DNA of 64,000 bases from Ashinkailepas kermadecensis. Lineage: Eukaryota > Arthropoda > Thecostraca > Neolepadidae. The translations under genes and the position numbers were made by a program. Shown here in pieces: positions 1 through 11,458 of this stretch; position 1 is the stretch's first letter; each line of letters starts with the position of its first letter. The notes beneath the pieces are model-generated. The model saw only the letters and a list, made by a program, of their open reading frames with translations. It ran no database searches and was not told the DNA's origin. The stretch lies in NCBI GenBank assembly GCA_034440615.1, contig JAOTOM010003944.1, positions 124,001-188,000 of the forward strand. The letters run 5' to 3'.

Positions 1-930
1 AACAAACAGAGCAATGTGTAACCGTGCAGACAGTAAACTGTTAAAATGTCTTCATGTTAGTTTGATGTAGGAACGGTCCTCAACATCAGTGATGGATTAT
101 CACAACAGAAATTGAGGAAATCACAATGCAACCAACCTGATGTAAGAGCCAGTGGCATTTACTATTCAATTACTGGAACGGTTTTTCTAAATTAAGCGTT
201 AGATTACATGCCTTTCCCAGGCATTTAGAGCATGTAATCTAGTTTTCCCCACCGGCCGCACCGCGGCGCTAGTAGTCACAAGTCTGCGCTTGTCGCGTGA
301 CGATCCTGGCCAATTCGAAGCGTGAATGTTGGTGAAGAAGTCTGCTGAGAGCCATCATGGCATGGCTTCAGATGGCCTGGAACACACCTATTATATCTTA
401 ACTACACCGCATCCGAGAATCGCCGGCTTATTCCCATTAAGCACAATGTAGCTGGCAAGGTGTGTCGTCATAATCTGCTCGCTGGATGACGTCATCAATC
501 AGAAACATAGCAAAGGATTTCCATTCATGCACTTAATGCCTCTGTAGCTAGTTTAAGAAATGTAGTTCGTACTCATCAGAATTGCGTTTGCGGGAGCGTT
601 TTGTGGATTGCGACTGTGAATGCGTTTCGTGAATCCTGTTCAGTTCGAAACAGAATGTTCCATACATTTCGCCTACATTATGCTGTCTTTGACTGCAACG
701 TGTTTAACCATTCCACCGAAGAAGACTTCATGCTCTAGAATTCGTACACTAGTCGAAAAATATTGAGCTTTCCACTCAAACTGTCGCTCAGGTACTCAGA
801 CTAGTGTCTATCTATACGTGTGCTATTTATAGCAAGACCAGGTTGCGATTATGTTCATGGAATTTCATTACGAAAATTGTATTAGAATGGTCAGTGCAGA
901 GGCAGTTTTCCACACAGTCCACGGAAAGCC
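1..930. other. No recognisable gene or repeat
   Basis: I see no convincing exon, repeat or RNA gene here. By strand logic this stretch is intron or downstream sequence of the minus-strand gene whose first coding exon lies at 990-940. Confidence 0.4.
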
Positions 931-939
931 ACAACTCAC

Positions 940-990
940 CTTGTCGATGGCGATGTCCTCGGACAGCGTCTTGTTCTGGGCCTCAGACAT
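940..990 (-). CDS. Candidate first coding exon of an unrecognised gene
   Basis: On the minus strand an ATG at 990 opens 17 codons reading MSEAQNKTLSEDIAIDK. They end exactly at a consensus 5' splice site (AAG then GTGAGT). The peptide is acidic and has no low-complexity character, unlike almost every other ORF nearby. I do not recognise the family. If real, the rest of the gene lies beyond the left edge of the window, and the 5' UTR lies to the right, toward the palindrome at 1206-1403. The evidence is one ATG, one good donor and composition only, so a chance match is possible. Confidence 0.4.
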
Positions 991-1205
991 TCTTGACTTT
1001 GATGCCGGCTGCCTGCACACCTTACCGCTCGACACGACACTGAGCTGGACTGGAGTTTGCACCACCCCGCTCCCTTCGGCGCATTTGCCCCGCGGTATGG
1101 TCTCCCCCTCAACGGGGGCTTTTCCTGGCAGCGGGGGGGGGAGGGGGAAGCGGCACTGGTAGGCGCGAGGGTGCCAATGCGAAGGCATACCAGTTTATGA
1201 GCATG

Positions 1206-1402
1206 TCGGCTTTCACTGGAGACACTACACTTGGGCATTGTCTGGACGTAGCTGGGCTCAGAGGTGTTGGTCGGTGAATGTGCGATATATGATGCATGCT
1301 TTTATAAAAGCATGCATCATATATCGCACATTCACCGACGAACACCTCTGCCCAGCTACGTCCAGACATATGCCCAAGTGTAGTGTCTCCACTGAGAGCC
1401 GC

Positions 1403-1403
<1 letters not shown>
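1206..1403. repeat. Near-perfect 198-bp palindrome (hairpin)
   Basis: The two ~99-bp arms are almost exact reverse complements around a centre at 1304/1305 (GCATGCTTTTATAAAAGCATGC) with essentially no loop. Only a few mismatches occur toward the outer ends. It may be a fold-back MITE or a young inverted duplication. I see no clear target-site duplication, and the right arm runs into a TA microsatellite. Confidence 0.9.
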
Positions 1404-1434
<31 letters not shown>

Positions 1435-1480
1435 TATACATGATGTGTGTGTGTCAGTGTGCTGTGTGTGTGTGGCGGTC
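1404..1480. repeat. TA and GT microsatellites
   Basis: A run of alternating TA at about 1404-1432 is followed by a GT-rich run to about 1480, directly after the palindrome. Confidence 0.9.
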
Positions 1481-1605
1481 TGTACCGGTGGGGTGCTGCT
1501 GGTGGTTGGCGGTCTGTACCGGTGGGGTGCTGCTGGTGGTGGTGGTCTGTACCGGTGGGGTGCTGCTGGTGGTGGCGGTCTGTACCGGTGGGGTGCTGCC
1601 GCTCC
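1479..1605. repeat. 33-bp minisatellite, about 4 copies
   Basis: The unit contains GTCTGTACCGGTGGGGTGCT followed by GCTGGTGGTGG-type sequence. It is a multiple of three, so it gives a spurious open frame. Confidence 0.85.
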
Positions 1606-2549
1606 TTTAGCCGATCCTGACGTCTTCTATTAAGCCTTAAGCCATTAAGCCTTCTAATACTAAGTCTTCTGAGTAAATTTCAGCTGGATGCTATAGGGGT
1701 AGGAACGTCTCAAAAAGTGTTAAGGTGGCAGGGTCAACAGTTGGAGCACCCAGGAATTTCGCAATGTACCATGGTTGAGCACCTTTGAATAGAGCACACG
1801 ATAATTTGAAAAGTGAACAAACAACTTTCACCCCTAAGTGTGGGGTGGGGGAGGTCCCCTGGTCGTGCCTTTGGCTAACAGTAACATGTGGTACTGAAGA
1901 GGAACTAGCATCGCGGTATATGTATTTTGAAATTCACACTTCTCGCTGAACTTGGACGCCTTCTCACGACTCATGGATTTTTTTGCAATAACAGGTGGAT
2001 CTTCTTGGTGCGAGTAAAATCATTGGTATCGGTGTCATGCCATTACTGTGTATTACTGTTCAAATAAAATTTATTCAATGTCCGCTATGTGCGTGTGGTG
2101 GAGAAGGGGGGTGTAAGCTCATTACAGCCTCACTAATGGGAATGTGGTGTGCCCTAGTTTCCATGATTTAGTACTATGCGTCTTTAATATGCCCCCTCCC
2201 CCCCCCCCCCCGTTGTAAATGTTCACCGATGTTGGTGAGGAAAAACAATAAGCCAGAACGTAGCTTACATGCTGGCCCATGGCCAAATAAATAGCATGAT
2301 TGATGCTGAAGACGATGAGAAACAGGAAAGACGTATGGTCGCTGGTTGAAAATGCTTTGATCTGGTGTGTGGCAGACCAAGATTGGCAGGCTGATAGACT
2401 AGGACAAAGAAAAACACTATAAATACAAAATGCATGATAGCATGTTCGTCCTCAAGGCCTAGCTCCGCCGACACATAGGTGATTAGTCACATCAATCATC
2501 TCTGTAGTGCAGATCGTGTACATTAGAATATCCGCCACTTAAGACGAAA
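1606..2549. other. No recognisable gene
   Basis: Unique-looking sequence with a poly-C run near 2196-2211. No supported exon or element. Confidence 0.4.
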
Positions 2550-2805
2550 TGCTGTTTATTGTTTATTGTTTATTGTCCACAATCTCCAACAGCATATTGA
2601 GCCCTTTACAGGAGAAGTCATCAGCTAAGAAGCGTAAACAGAACAGGTGAACAGTTTTCAGTTCCAACAGGTAAAAGGCTGTTAAAACTGCATCGATTCC
2701 CGATCTAGGCGACTCAGATGTGAGAGCGTGAGACGCAGCACAATATATAACTACCTGCGCCTTAAATGCATTCAGTGGGTTCGTGAATATGTCTGCACTT
2801 GGTGT

Positions 2806-2984
2806 GGGGGCCGCGGTAGCTCAGTTGGTAGAGCGTCGGACTCTTGATCGCAAGATTGTGGGTTCGAATCTCACAACCGACGGCATTTACCGAGTCCACC
2901 CACGACCAATCGGCGTGAGAGGTTAGCGACGACATGTAACCTAGCGGTTGAATACGTGGTAAAAGAACCCAAGGTTCTTCTTCT
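2806..2984 (+). mobile_element. tRNA-derived SINE with 14-bp target-site duplication
   Basis: The head has an A box (GGTAGCTCAGTTGGTAGAGC) and a B box (GGGTTCGAATCTC) resembling tRNA-Lys (CTT position), but the anticodon and acceptor stems no longer pair well, so it is not a tRNA gene. A body containing CGACCAATCGGCGTGAGAG follows. TCTGCACTTGGTGT is repeated perfectly at 2792-2805 and 2985-2998, which defines the insertion inside the LINE. Confidence 0.88.
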
Positions 2985-3466
2985 TCTGCACTTGGTGTCA
3001 TCGCTAAAAATGTGTTCGTTTCTCTTAATAATCTGCTAAATAAGTCACACCTTATGGTTTCCACCCGTGCGTTCGGCACATTAAATAAAACAGGTTGCCT
3101 ATTTCTCCTGACTGGAACACAATCGAAAGTTCTGCAACAACATTGATGAGTCCGTCCTACCACACAAAACGTTTCGTAAGAACATGATGTCGGACTGTAC
3201 GCGATGAGTGGACACAGACGTTATGCTATAAAAGCGAAGAAGGTCCTGATATTGCAGAGATTTCGGTCGAGGTGTGTCACTACAATGTTCAGCTAGCCAC
3301 ATTAAAAATGTATGTTCTACCCTGTCAATCCGGGCCAGATGTGTTGTGGCTGCGCCTGCCCAGATGACGGAGCAATACTCAAGGTGAGACCTAATGTTCG
3401 CGCTACATTCCGCCAACAGATCAATTTTCGAGAATTTGCTACCAGGTACTCCTGCTTGCATTGATC

Positions 3467-4183
3467 TTATAAACAGTCCGAGAGCTCGGTTCGCAGATGA
3501 CACAGTTTTCGCCACATGCTGTGCAATGCCAATTTACTGTCCAGGTACACACCCAGGTCTCGCATCACGGTCTCACGCTGCAGCGTTGTATCGTGTACCT
3601 TATATTCGAAGCGCACAGGAGTACGACTGAGAGTCATTGTGAACGATCTGCACTTCAGAGCGTTCAAGGATAGCATCCAGTGTGCAGACCACTTGCAGAG
3701 GGAATCAATATCCCTCTGCAGGCAGGTCGCGTCGTCTACAGACCCTACCCTCCTAAAAAATGTTACGTCATCAGCAAACATTAGACATTCCGTATCAATC
3801 CTGGATCGCAGGTCGTTCACAAACAGGGCAAATAACAGAGGGGCCAGCAAGCTTCCTTCCGCTACACCGGAAATGACGTCAGCCCAATCCGAGACCTTCG
3901 CTCGTTGACTATCGCTCGCTGCCGGCGACCAGTCAGGTATGAGCGAATCAGAGAGATAATTTGGCTGAAACATGATACGCATTTTCGAGCTTGTATAGTA
4001 ACAGCTTACGGTTGACACTTTGGAAAGCCGAAGAGTAGTCAATATATATTGCATCTGTCTGGTAACCAGCAGCGATCGAATCCCAGGCGTGCCTGAAGAA
4101 AACTGCCAGGTTTGAAGCACACGACCTTTTGGAATAAAACCGCTTTGTGTGTCAGTCAGTACTGGTAAAATGTGAGCACTCAA
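3467..4183 (-). pseudogene. LINE reverse transcriptase fragment
   Basis: 238 residues of reverse transcriptase. The palm motif with F-A-D-D is in the middle, preceded by GVAEGSLLAPLLFALFVNDL, which corresponds to the QGS-LGPLLF motif of active relatives. The usual Q-G is degraded. Neighbouring pieces upstream and downstream lie in other frames, so the polyprotein is broken. Confidence 0.85.
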
Positions 4184-5509
4184 AACATTGTAAATGTTTT
4201 TTTCCTAAAATGTTGCCACACAGGCAAATAGGTGAAACGGCTCGGTAGTTTGTCGGAATTTTCCGGTTGTCTTTCTTCCATATTGTTGTGACGTTTGCCA
4301 TTTTCCACCGGTTCGGAAATTTTCACTGCCGGACAGAAAGGCTACAAATTTTCTGCAGCGGAACGCATCATTGGTCAGCACACTCCCGGATGATTCAGGC
4401 GCCGATATTACCTGGTCCACATGCTTTGTGCGGATCAAGTCCAATGATAATCGTGTGGATTTCTTCTAATGAGGGCCGAAGGTCTGTGAGATTAGACAAT
4501 CCGTAGTCCTGTAATAGTGGGTACTCGACTAAATTCCGTGCTGTGAACTTGGCTGAAAAGGCTCTGCTCAGCAGGTTGGCGCGTCCAACGTCATCGCTGA
4601 TTAACGTGTTTCCGTCTGGCAGAGGCGGAACGGAACCACTCTTTTTCAAACATTTCAAAAATGACCAGTATCGCTTTTGGTTCGTCTTAAAAATCCTTCA
4701 CTAGTCCCCTCAGATAACTGTAGTAGCTGCGTTCTACCAGACGTATGAAGAAGTCGCGTTTGTCTGTAAAATCGCGCCGAATGACGCTGTCACTCGGGTG
4801 CCATTTCATCCGATGATGTGCACATTCTTTCGCGGCTAGTGCGCGCCTGGTCTCACCGTCAAATCAGGGCGGGAGTCTACGGCGAGGAGTCACGACTGGC
4901 ACACGATCACGAATAGCAGCTTCGATTAACGTGTAAAACATCTCAACAGTCAACAACAGTCAACAGTCAACATCTAAGCCATCCAGCACGTCCCACGGTG
5001 TAAAAGTTCCAGACGGCGTCGCAATGAATCAAATTATGCTCTCTTGTAGTTATAGGCAGTCGATCTTGATACAGCTGGATATGATGGCCTCGGCAGAAGG
5101 AACTTAGCCTGGATCTCGTCATGGCCCGAGTCTATGATTCCCTTCCGAACGAAGGCCTCTGCTGCGATGTCCATAGTGAACACCAAATCTAAAATGTTGT
5201 TGGCTCTTGTAGCTTGAGTGACGTATTGGCGCAGGCCGTGGAAATCGCACGCTTCCAGGAAGCAGTTGGCTCTGGCCGTTGGTCTAAGCCTGACCGGGTT
5301 GGCCCAATCGGACGCAGACGGTACCCAGCCAAGCTCAGGAATATAATTACAGACAGCAACTACATCATGTGGCACCAGGCTGAAACGGAATGCAAACGCT
5401 TATTTTGTGGGCCAACAATTCAGTGCGAAATAGCTGGTCGGTGATAACACACGTCACCTCATAGTCATAAGGTGTTCAGACTTAAGAGCCACAAGGGCCC
5501 ATCCTGAAT

Positions 5510-8295
5510 TCAATTCGATGATTGTTCTCTTAGTTCTCTTTTTCCACGTTTTCTCGTGGCTAAGAAATCAGGATGCCTGTGGAGCTTTGAAGCATCTCAT
5601 CTCTTTGGTTAAATACGCTCCAAGATTCGCTACCGAACTGAGGCCCTAGTTAGGTGTTCTGTTTTGGGACCCGTTGCGTTTTTCTCCGTCTGTTTTCGGA
5701 TCTGTTTTAGCGTTCCAGCCAATTTTGTTAGGGACCCAGCACATTTTCGAGACCCCGGCGCTTTTTAGAGGGTTTTTTCCTTCACTGGGGATGTTTTTCT
5801 AGGTATCGGCGCGTTTTCGCAGACCCGACGTGCTTATTTAGTGCCCGGTCTTTTTGTTCTTTTTCTAGGACCATGTCGCCCTTTGAGGGCCCCAGTCTGT
5901 TTTTGAGGCTCCCATGTTGTCTCAAGGTCGCGGTGTGCTTTGAGGGCCCAGTTGTTGTTTTTTTTAGCTTCCTGACGTGTTTATTTAGAGCCGCAACGCA
6001 TGCGTTGCGTTGCGTTTATTTATTGCTTTCATAAATCTCGCTGTGTTTATTTGGGGTTCATCGCGCACATTTGTGGAACTCCAGGACGACATTGGGGGCT
6101 CTGGTATAATTTATCGGTGTCCCAGAGTGACTTTTCTGGCGCAGGCGCTTGGTTCCGGGGGACCCAACGCCAGTTTTCTTGGCTCGACGCAATTTGTGTC
6201 AACTTCTTCTGAATTATGTAAAGTTCGAACGCAGCCTGATTTTTCGGGCCCCGGCGATATTTTTGTGTCCCGCCACGATTTGTCGAGCTATGGTGTTTTT
6301 CGGTGTCGTACGCGTTTTTTTTTAGGGAATCTAGTTGTATGTTTGGGTTTAAGGAGCCATTTTCCTAGCTCGGATGTTCATTTTTGGGAATCTCTCGCTG
6401 TTTTGGAGGCCTCCGGCTTGATTTCTGTCGGGACATGATGCAATTTGTGGGTCACGCTGTGCTTATTTGAAGCCATCCACGCCAATTTTTGGAAGACCCA
6501 AGGAAAATTTGTGATGCCCCGACCCGAATTGATGAATCTACCGGCAGGGATTTTGGGTCCCGAGTGCGATATTTTTTTGTGGGGGGGGGGGGGGGGGCTT
6601 GGTGCTAGTTCACGGGGCTCGCTGTACTTAGCTGGGTCCCAGCACAATTTTGGCGTTCCCGGCGCAAATTGTCGGGCACGGTGCTTGTTTTTTGGCGACC
6701 GCTTTATTTATTTAGAACCCCCTACGCGAATTCTGGGGGTCCCGACGAGAATATATGGGTTCCCAGAATAATTTTTGGGGACCCGGCGCGATTCTTGGGA
6801 GCCCACCCCTTCAGGAGGTGGCATTTGCTTCTTTGGCATGCCACTGCGGCTGCTCAACGAGGTTTCTTCAGACGATGGCACCCTTCAGAGGCCCTTTGGA
6901 AAATTTTATTTCAGGACCTGTTCTGAATTTTCCGGTGCTCAGGTCTATTCGATGAAGTCTCTTTTTGATTTTAGTGGTCGATTTATATTTTTTTCGGCCT
7001 CATCCGCGATATTTTTGGCCCCGGTACGATTGTTCGTTCTCCAGGTGTATTTTTTTCGGTGCTCAAACGCGCATCTTTCCGGGGCCCGACGTGTTTTTTT
7101 GGGAGGCTCTGACGCAATTGTTATGGCCACAGAGTGACATTCCGTATAGAAATTAATTTTTTGGAAGCCAGCTGCGACTTATTCGGCTTAGGCGCAACAT
7201 TCTTGGGCCCTAGTGTGACTTTCAAGGGCAGCGACGCGATGTTTTTGGGTCTCGGAGCGATTGTTGAGCCCTGTCGTCATTTGTTGGGATGCCTATCGCG
7301 AGTTTTAGTGGCATCGACACCTTTTTCGGGGCTCAACACACTTTGGGGACTTTTGGAGCGATTGTTGGAATCCCAGAGTTATTTTCTATATCTAGCCTGT
7401 TTTTTTAGCTGCCCCGGCTTCATTTATTGGATGGTCCCAATAAGACTTTTGGGGCTCCGATTCGACCTGTCGAGCCCCTAGCGTGACTTTCAGGGGCCCG
7501 GACGCGACTTTTTGGTACCTCCAGGCTCACCGTGATTCTCATAGGCCGAACTTTTGGGGTCTTCGTCGTGATTTTCAAGAACACCGGCACTTTTTTGGGT
7601 CCCCAGCGTGATTTGCAGGGGCCTATCCCGTCTCTTCGCAGCCCCATCGTGATTTTCAAGGACCACGGCACGACACTTGTATGCTCCCAGCGTGATTTTC
7701 AGTGGCCCAGGTGCGAACTTTTCAGGCCCCCAGCATAATTTTCATGGGACTCGGCACGATTTTTTGTGGGTCCCGCGCGATTATCAGGGCCCGGCTCGAT
7801 CTTTTGGGGCCCAGCGTGATTTTGATGGTCCCGGCCAGTCCTTTTGGGGTCTAGCATCATTTTCGGTGGCCCAGGCGATACTTTTTGGACCCTCAGCGTG
7901 ATTGCCAGAGGACCCGACCCAACCTTTTGAGGCCTCAACGTGATTTTCGGGGGCCCTAGCGCGACTTTTTGGGGTTCAGGTGCGACTTTTTGGGTCCTTC
8001 AGCTGTATTTTGCAGGGGCCCGGTCCCACTTTTTGAAGCCCCGGCGTCAGTTTTAGGAGCCCCAGAACGATTTTCGGGTCCCTCAATATGATTTTTAGGT
8101 GCATCGGTGCGTTTTGGGAGGCTCCAGAATCATTTTCAGGGTCGCATGTGCAACATTTTGGGGCCCCTGTGATTTTTACGGGCCCCAGTGCGATATTGGG
8201 GCCAGCAGGATTTCTTTAGGGAGCCTGGTGCTATTTTTGTATGAATCCTGGCGCGATTCTTGGGGGCCCACAACCTCTCAGGAAGGGACTGTTTA
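5510..8295. repeat. Dispersed quasi-periodic repeat, copy 1
   Basis: Highly diverged tandem units of about 40 bp alternate two ~20-bp halves, roughly GTGATTTTCAGGGGCCC and GGCACGACTTTTTGGGCCCC. The left boundary (from about 5510, TTCGATGATTG through GGACCCGTTGCG) is alignable with 34010-34170, so this is a discrete element family. A landmark after GATTCTTGGGAGCCC occurs near 6790 and again near 8265, suggesting about one and a half to two element lengths. All open frames within it are spurious. I do not recognise the family. Confidence 0.75.
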
Positions 8296-8755
8296 AATGC
8301 TCCCCTTCGACACGCCACTGGGCATGCCCCAATTATTTTATAGCTTAGCAATTACGTATATGGAGTGCATCGCACACAATCGACTTTCACATGCCAATTA
8401 ACTGCTTGCACCACAAGTGGTGTTCAGAAATATACACCCTGCAATTGGCCTAAATTCATCCCATTATATCCGGGTTCTTAAATCTCAGCCTGGACGTACA
8501 CCTCACCGGACGACGAAAAAGCCTTCATAGTACTTTGATAGTACTCCGTTGTAATTCGATGTTTAGTTCTCTTAGTCCAAATGTTCTCTTTGGATGGATT
8601 CTTGGATCAGAGTCTTTGCTAAGCAGATATTGTTGCAAAGAACATGAGCCCACCATCTGACAGAACCATTTCTGTTGAACGATATAATTTGAGTTCGGTG
8701 TTTAACGCGCTGTCAACGCAGTAACCCAGCTAAAAATCCACTGGGGTCAGTTGCC

Positions 8756-8794
8756 ATGCTCGTCATGTGCTTTCTCAGGTCACATGACGAGCAT
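8756..8794. repeat. Perfect hairpin, 14-bp stem
   Basis: ATGCTCGTCATGTG and its exact reverse complement are separated by an 11-nt loop. Function unknown. Confidence 0.85.
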
Positions 8795-10364
8795 CACTCA
8801 TCACTCGTCACATCATCACGCCTCATATCACTCCTCATGTGACCTTGTCAGGAGGCATCACAAACGCCGAATCCTCTCGGGGGATTCTGAAATTCTGAGA
8901 GGCGTTCTGCCCTTGAAGATTTTTAAAAGGGTGTGGACTTCATTATTATGTCTATGCTACCATAATAAATGATGGAAATGAGTATTTTGCTATGTTGAAT
9001 ACGAGCACCGAAAATACTCAGACATCTAAATCAAAAGGTTGGATATCTGTGTTCTGTGTCCAACGGTGAAAATCCATTGAAATGTGGAATTTTTTACGTT
9101 CTATTCCATACTGCAGTCACGCAGTGGATGTATACGGGGCAGTAATTTGTTGCTTCAGGAATCAAAATACATGTAAATGTTCAAGTATATGGCAGCTAGG
9201 ATCAAGGCCATATATAATACATAAGGCAAGGCAAGGAACTTGCACTTGCGAATTGAATGTCTTTCCTTGACTGTATGATTCCAGCGAACATTTTTACTTC
9301 TACACTTTTGCTCGGCGGCTGGTGTTATAAAAGGCTTAGACCGCGACTTCGCTCGCATAGAATATGTTTTCAAGTGTGAAAGCTCATTTTGATGTTTCAC
9401 TCAGATTTTCCAATAACCCATTGCATGTTGGCCAGACGCGCCCTTCTTGTAGTCGAACGTCCAATCCTCCTGCACCCTCACGCATGACCGACTTTGTGCC
9501 GAGGTGTGCCGGATTATGGTGAGGTCATATCCGGGTCCAACCACTTCCTCCACCCTCTCCCCCCACACCCGTCCTTGGCTGTCGCCAGGATCAGGGTGGA
9601 GGGGGAAGAATTACCCGCAGGTCAAATGTGCCGAGGGGGAACGGAGACCGGGCCGGCTGGTACTGGACGGTAATACCATTTCGTGTGTGGCCAAGTGCGC
9701 TGTGCAGTCAACAGCAAGGCCACGCAGTGGTGAATCTGAGACCTGCTGAGCTCTCGACGACACCATCATGACTAAGGTGAGCAGAAAGTTGTCTGCACGC
9801 TCTGTGTTTAAGAAAATTAACTGTTTTTTGGTTAAAGAGTACGTGTATTTCACATATATGGGTCACATGTTATTTGACATATTTGGAGAACGTGTTCCAG
9901 TCTGGGCAAATCGGGTGCCAAAAGTTGGCGACCATGAATGTGCGACAATGAATGAGTTATCCATTCCTGATTTGCGGTAAATGGCTGCGTGGATTTCCGA
10001 ATTGTAAATTGTCAGACTTGAGCGCTTTTCTACATTAACCTGTTAGCTAAATATGCAATCTACATTTCCGCACACAATTTATCATTTTTTCCCGTCCATG
10101 AGTGGAACGAATCAAGGTTCGTACTTTTGCCAGGTACTAGAAGCATTATAAATTGGTCGCTGTAAACGACACTGGTACTAATTGATGCTAAATGAAACAC
10201 AGGGAACGTTGGTACCATACTAATTTGCATAGATACATCATTCGCATGGTTAATAATCACTTAATTATCATGAACCATTCATGATATCGCATTGAAACTA
10301 CTGAACTCTCAGACAATTTGTGAGAGCATATTTGAAACTAAATAAAATAAATACATGAAATATG

Positions 10365-10393
10365 TAAGTAAATAAATAAATAAATAAATAAAT
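10365..10393. repeat. AAAT microsatellite
   Basis: Simple tandem run of AAAT units. Confidence 0.9.
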
Positions 10394-11458
10394 TCAGCGG
10401 ATTTTCTAGAGCTGGACCAGGTTAAAATCAGGCCATGACCACACCTTAATGCTGTCTTTAGATGTACATTGATACATTTGTCATGACCTAGGTGTATTAG
10501 ATAGATAAATATACTATTAGTGCGTAGACAAATGATCAGACATATATAAAAATGCAAGAAGTGACCTGAAGTTACGTCACCAGGTCAACTGAAGATGTGA
10601 ATTATAATCCATGTTTTGTTGTGCTGTTAACTAATTAATATATCTCAACAATCGAAGCAGACTGAAGAGGTGATAAGTTCCAATAATGGTGCCAGAAGTT
10701 TGAACTCTACATAAGGTTAGATCACTGAAATATGACCTGAAACGTCTCGAGAGTACACATGTCCAAGGCGTCCTGGGGGTGAGAATACAGATTATTGTCA
10801 CATAAGAATGGCCAGACGGGGTAGTTATGTACCACAACCTTATTTGGAGGTGAATATAATCAGATATCTTAGATGTTAACATTTGATGTGCAATTCTATT
10901 TTATTTGTGTGAATCTTTTGTAATACTTTAATTTATTACAAGCAAAAATAATTTAGGTTTGGGTATTTTGAAGGAAAATGGAAAGTAATTGTTTTTGTTA
11001 TCTCGATACTCATTACATTTCCCTGAGCGTCATCTCCTTCGAAAATCGTCAATTTCAACAGCTCATACATCATACATTTCCAGTTGCTTGACATTGAGCA
11101 GATCGGTAACCATGATCGTCGCACGTGTCAGTGTGCCATAGTATGTCTTCAGTTTGCATATCATCTATGTTGAGGCACTAAATCGCAATTGCTTCACAAC
11201 CAGAGTCAGAGGACTACGGTGATGACCGGGCGACTGACTGCCCACCGACATGAACCTGTTTTGCTTCACCTATGAGGTCCACTAAAAGAAGTGGACACAA
11301 ATTATCCAAGTAACTCCGGAAGTTGAAGGATGCGGCTGTACCATACCGCTCATCGCATCACTTTAATATCCACAGAACAACCATATTTCCGGTCAGATTG
11401 GCCACGCCATGATCTGTCAGGTTGCCAAAAGGAGCATGAACTTATGCCGCACTGAGCA

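Larger units (their letters stand above)
2550..5440 (-). mobile_element. Decayed non-LTR retrotransposon (LINE)
   Basis: Read on the minus strand, successive broken frames carry pieces of a LINE ORF2 in the right order. At 5375-5034 is an endonuclease C-terminal segment with RANNILDLVFT. At 4658-4395 is the linker before RT, with KACGPGN. At 4183-3467 is reverse transcriptase with the catalytic MFADDVTFF box. At 3515-3000 is the C-terminal region with HLEYCSVIWAG and VPNARVE. The 3' end near 2550 carries a short repeated TTTAT-type tail typical of jockey/CR1-like elements. Stops and frameshifts show it is inactive, and a SINE interrupts its C-terminus at 2806-2984. Confidence 0.85.
8296..11455. 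other. No recognisable gene; small repeats only
   Basis: I see no exon with paired splice sites. Contents I can name: a 14-bp-stem hairpin at 8756-8794 and an AAAT microsatellite near 10365-10393. The rest is AT-rich intergenic or intronic sequence. Confidence 0.4.

Noticed and set aside
2806..2880. tRNA-Lys gene
   Set aside because: A and B boxes are present, but the acceptor and anticodon stems mispair and the sequence continues into a SINE body bounded by a target-site duplication.
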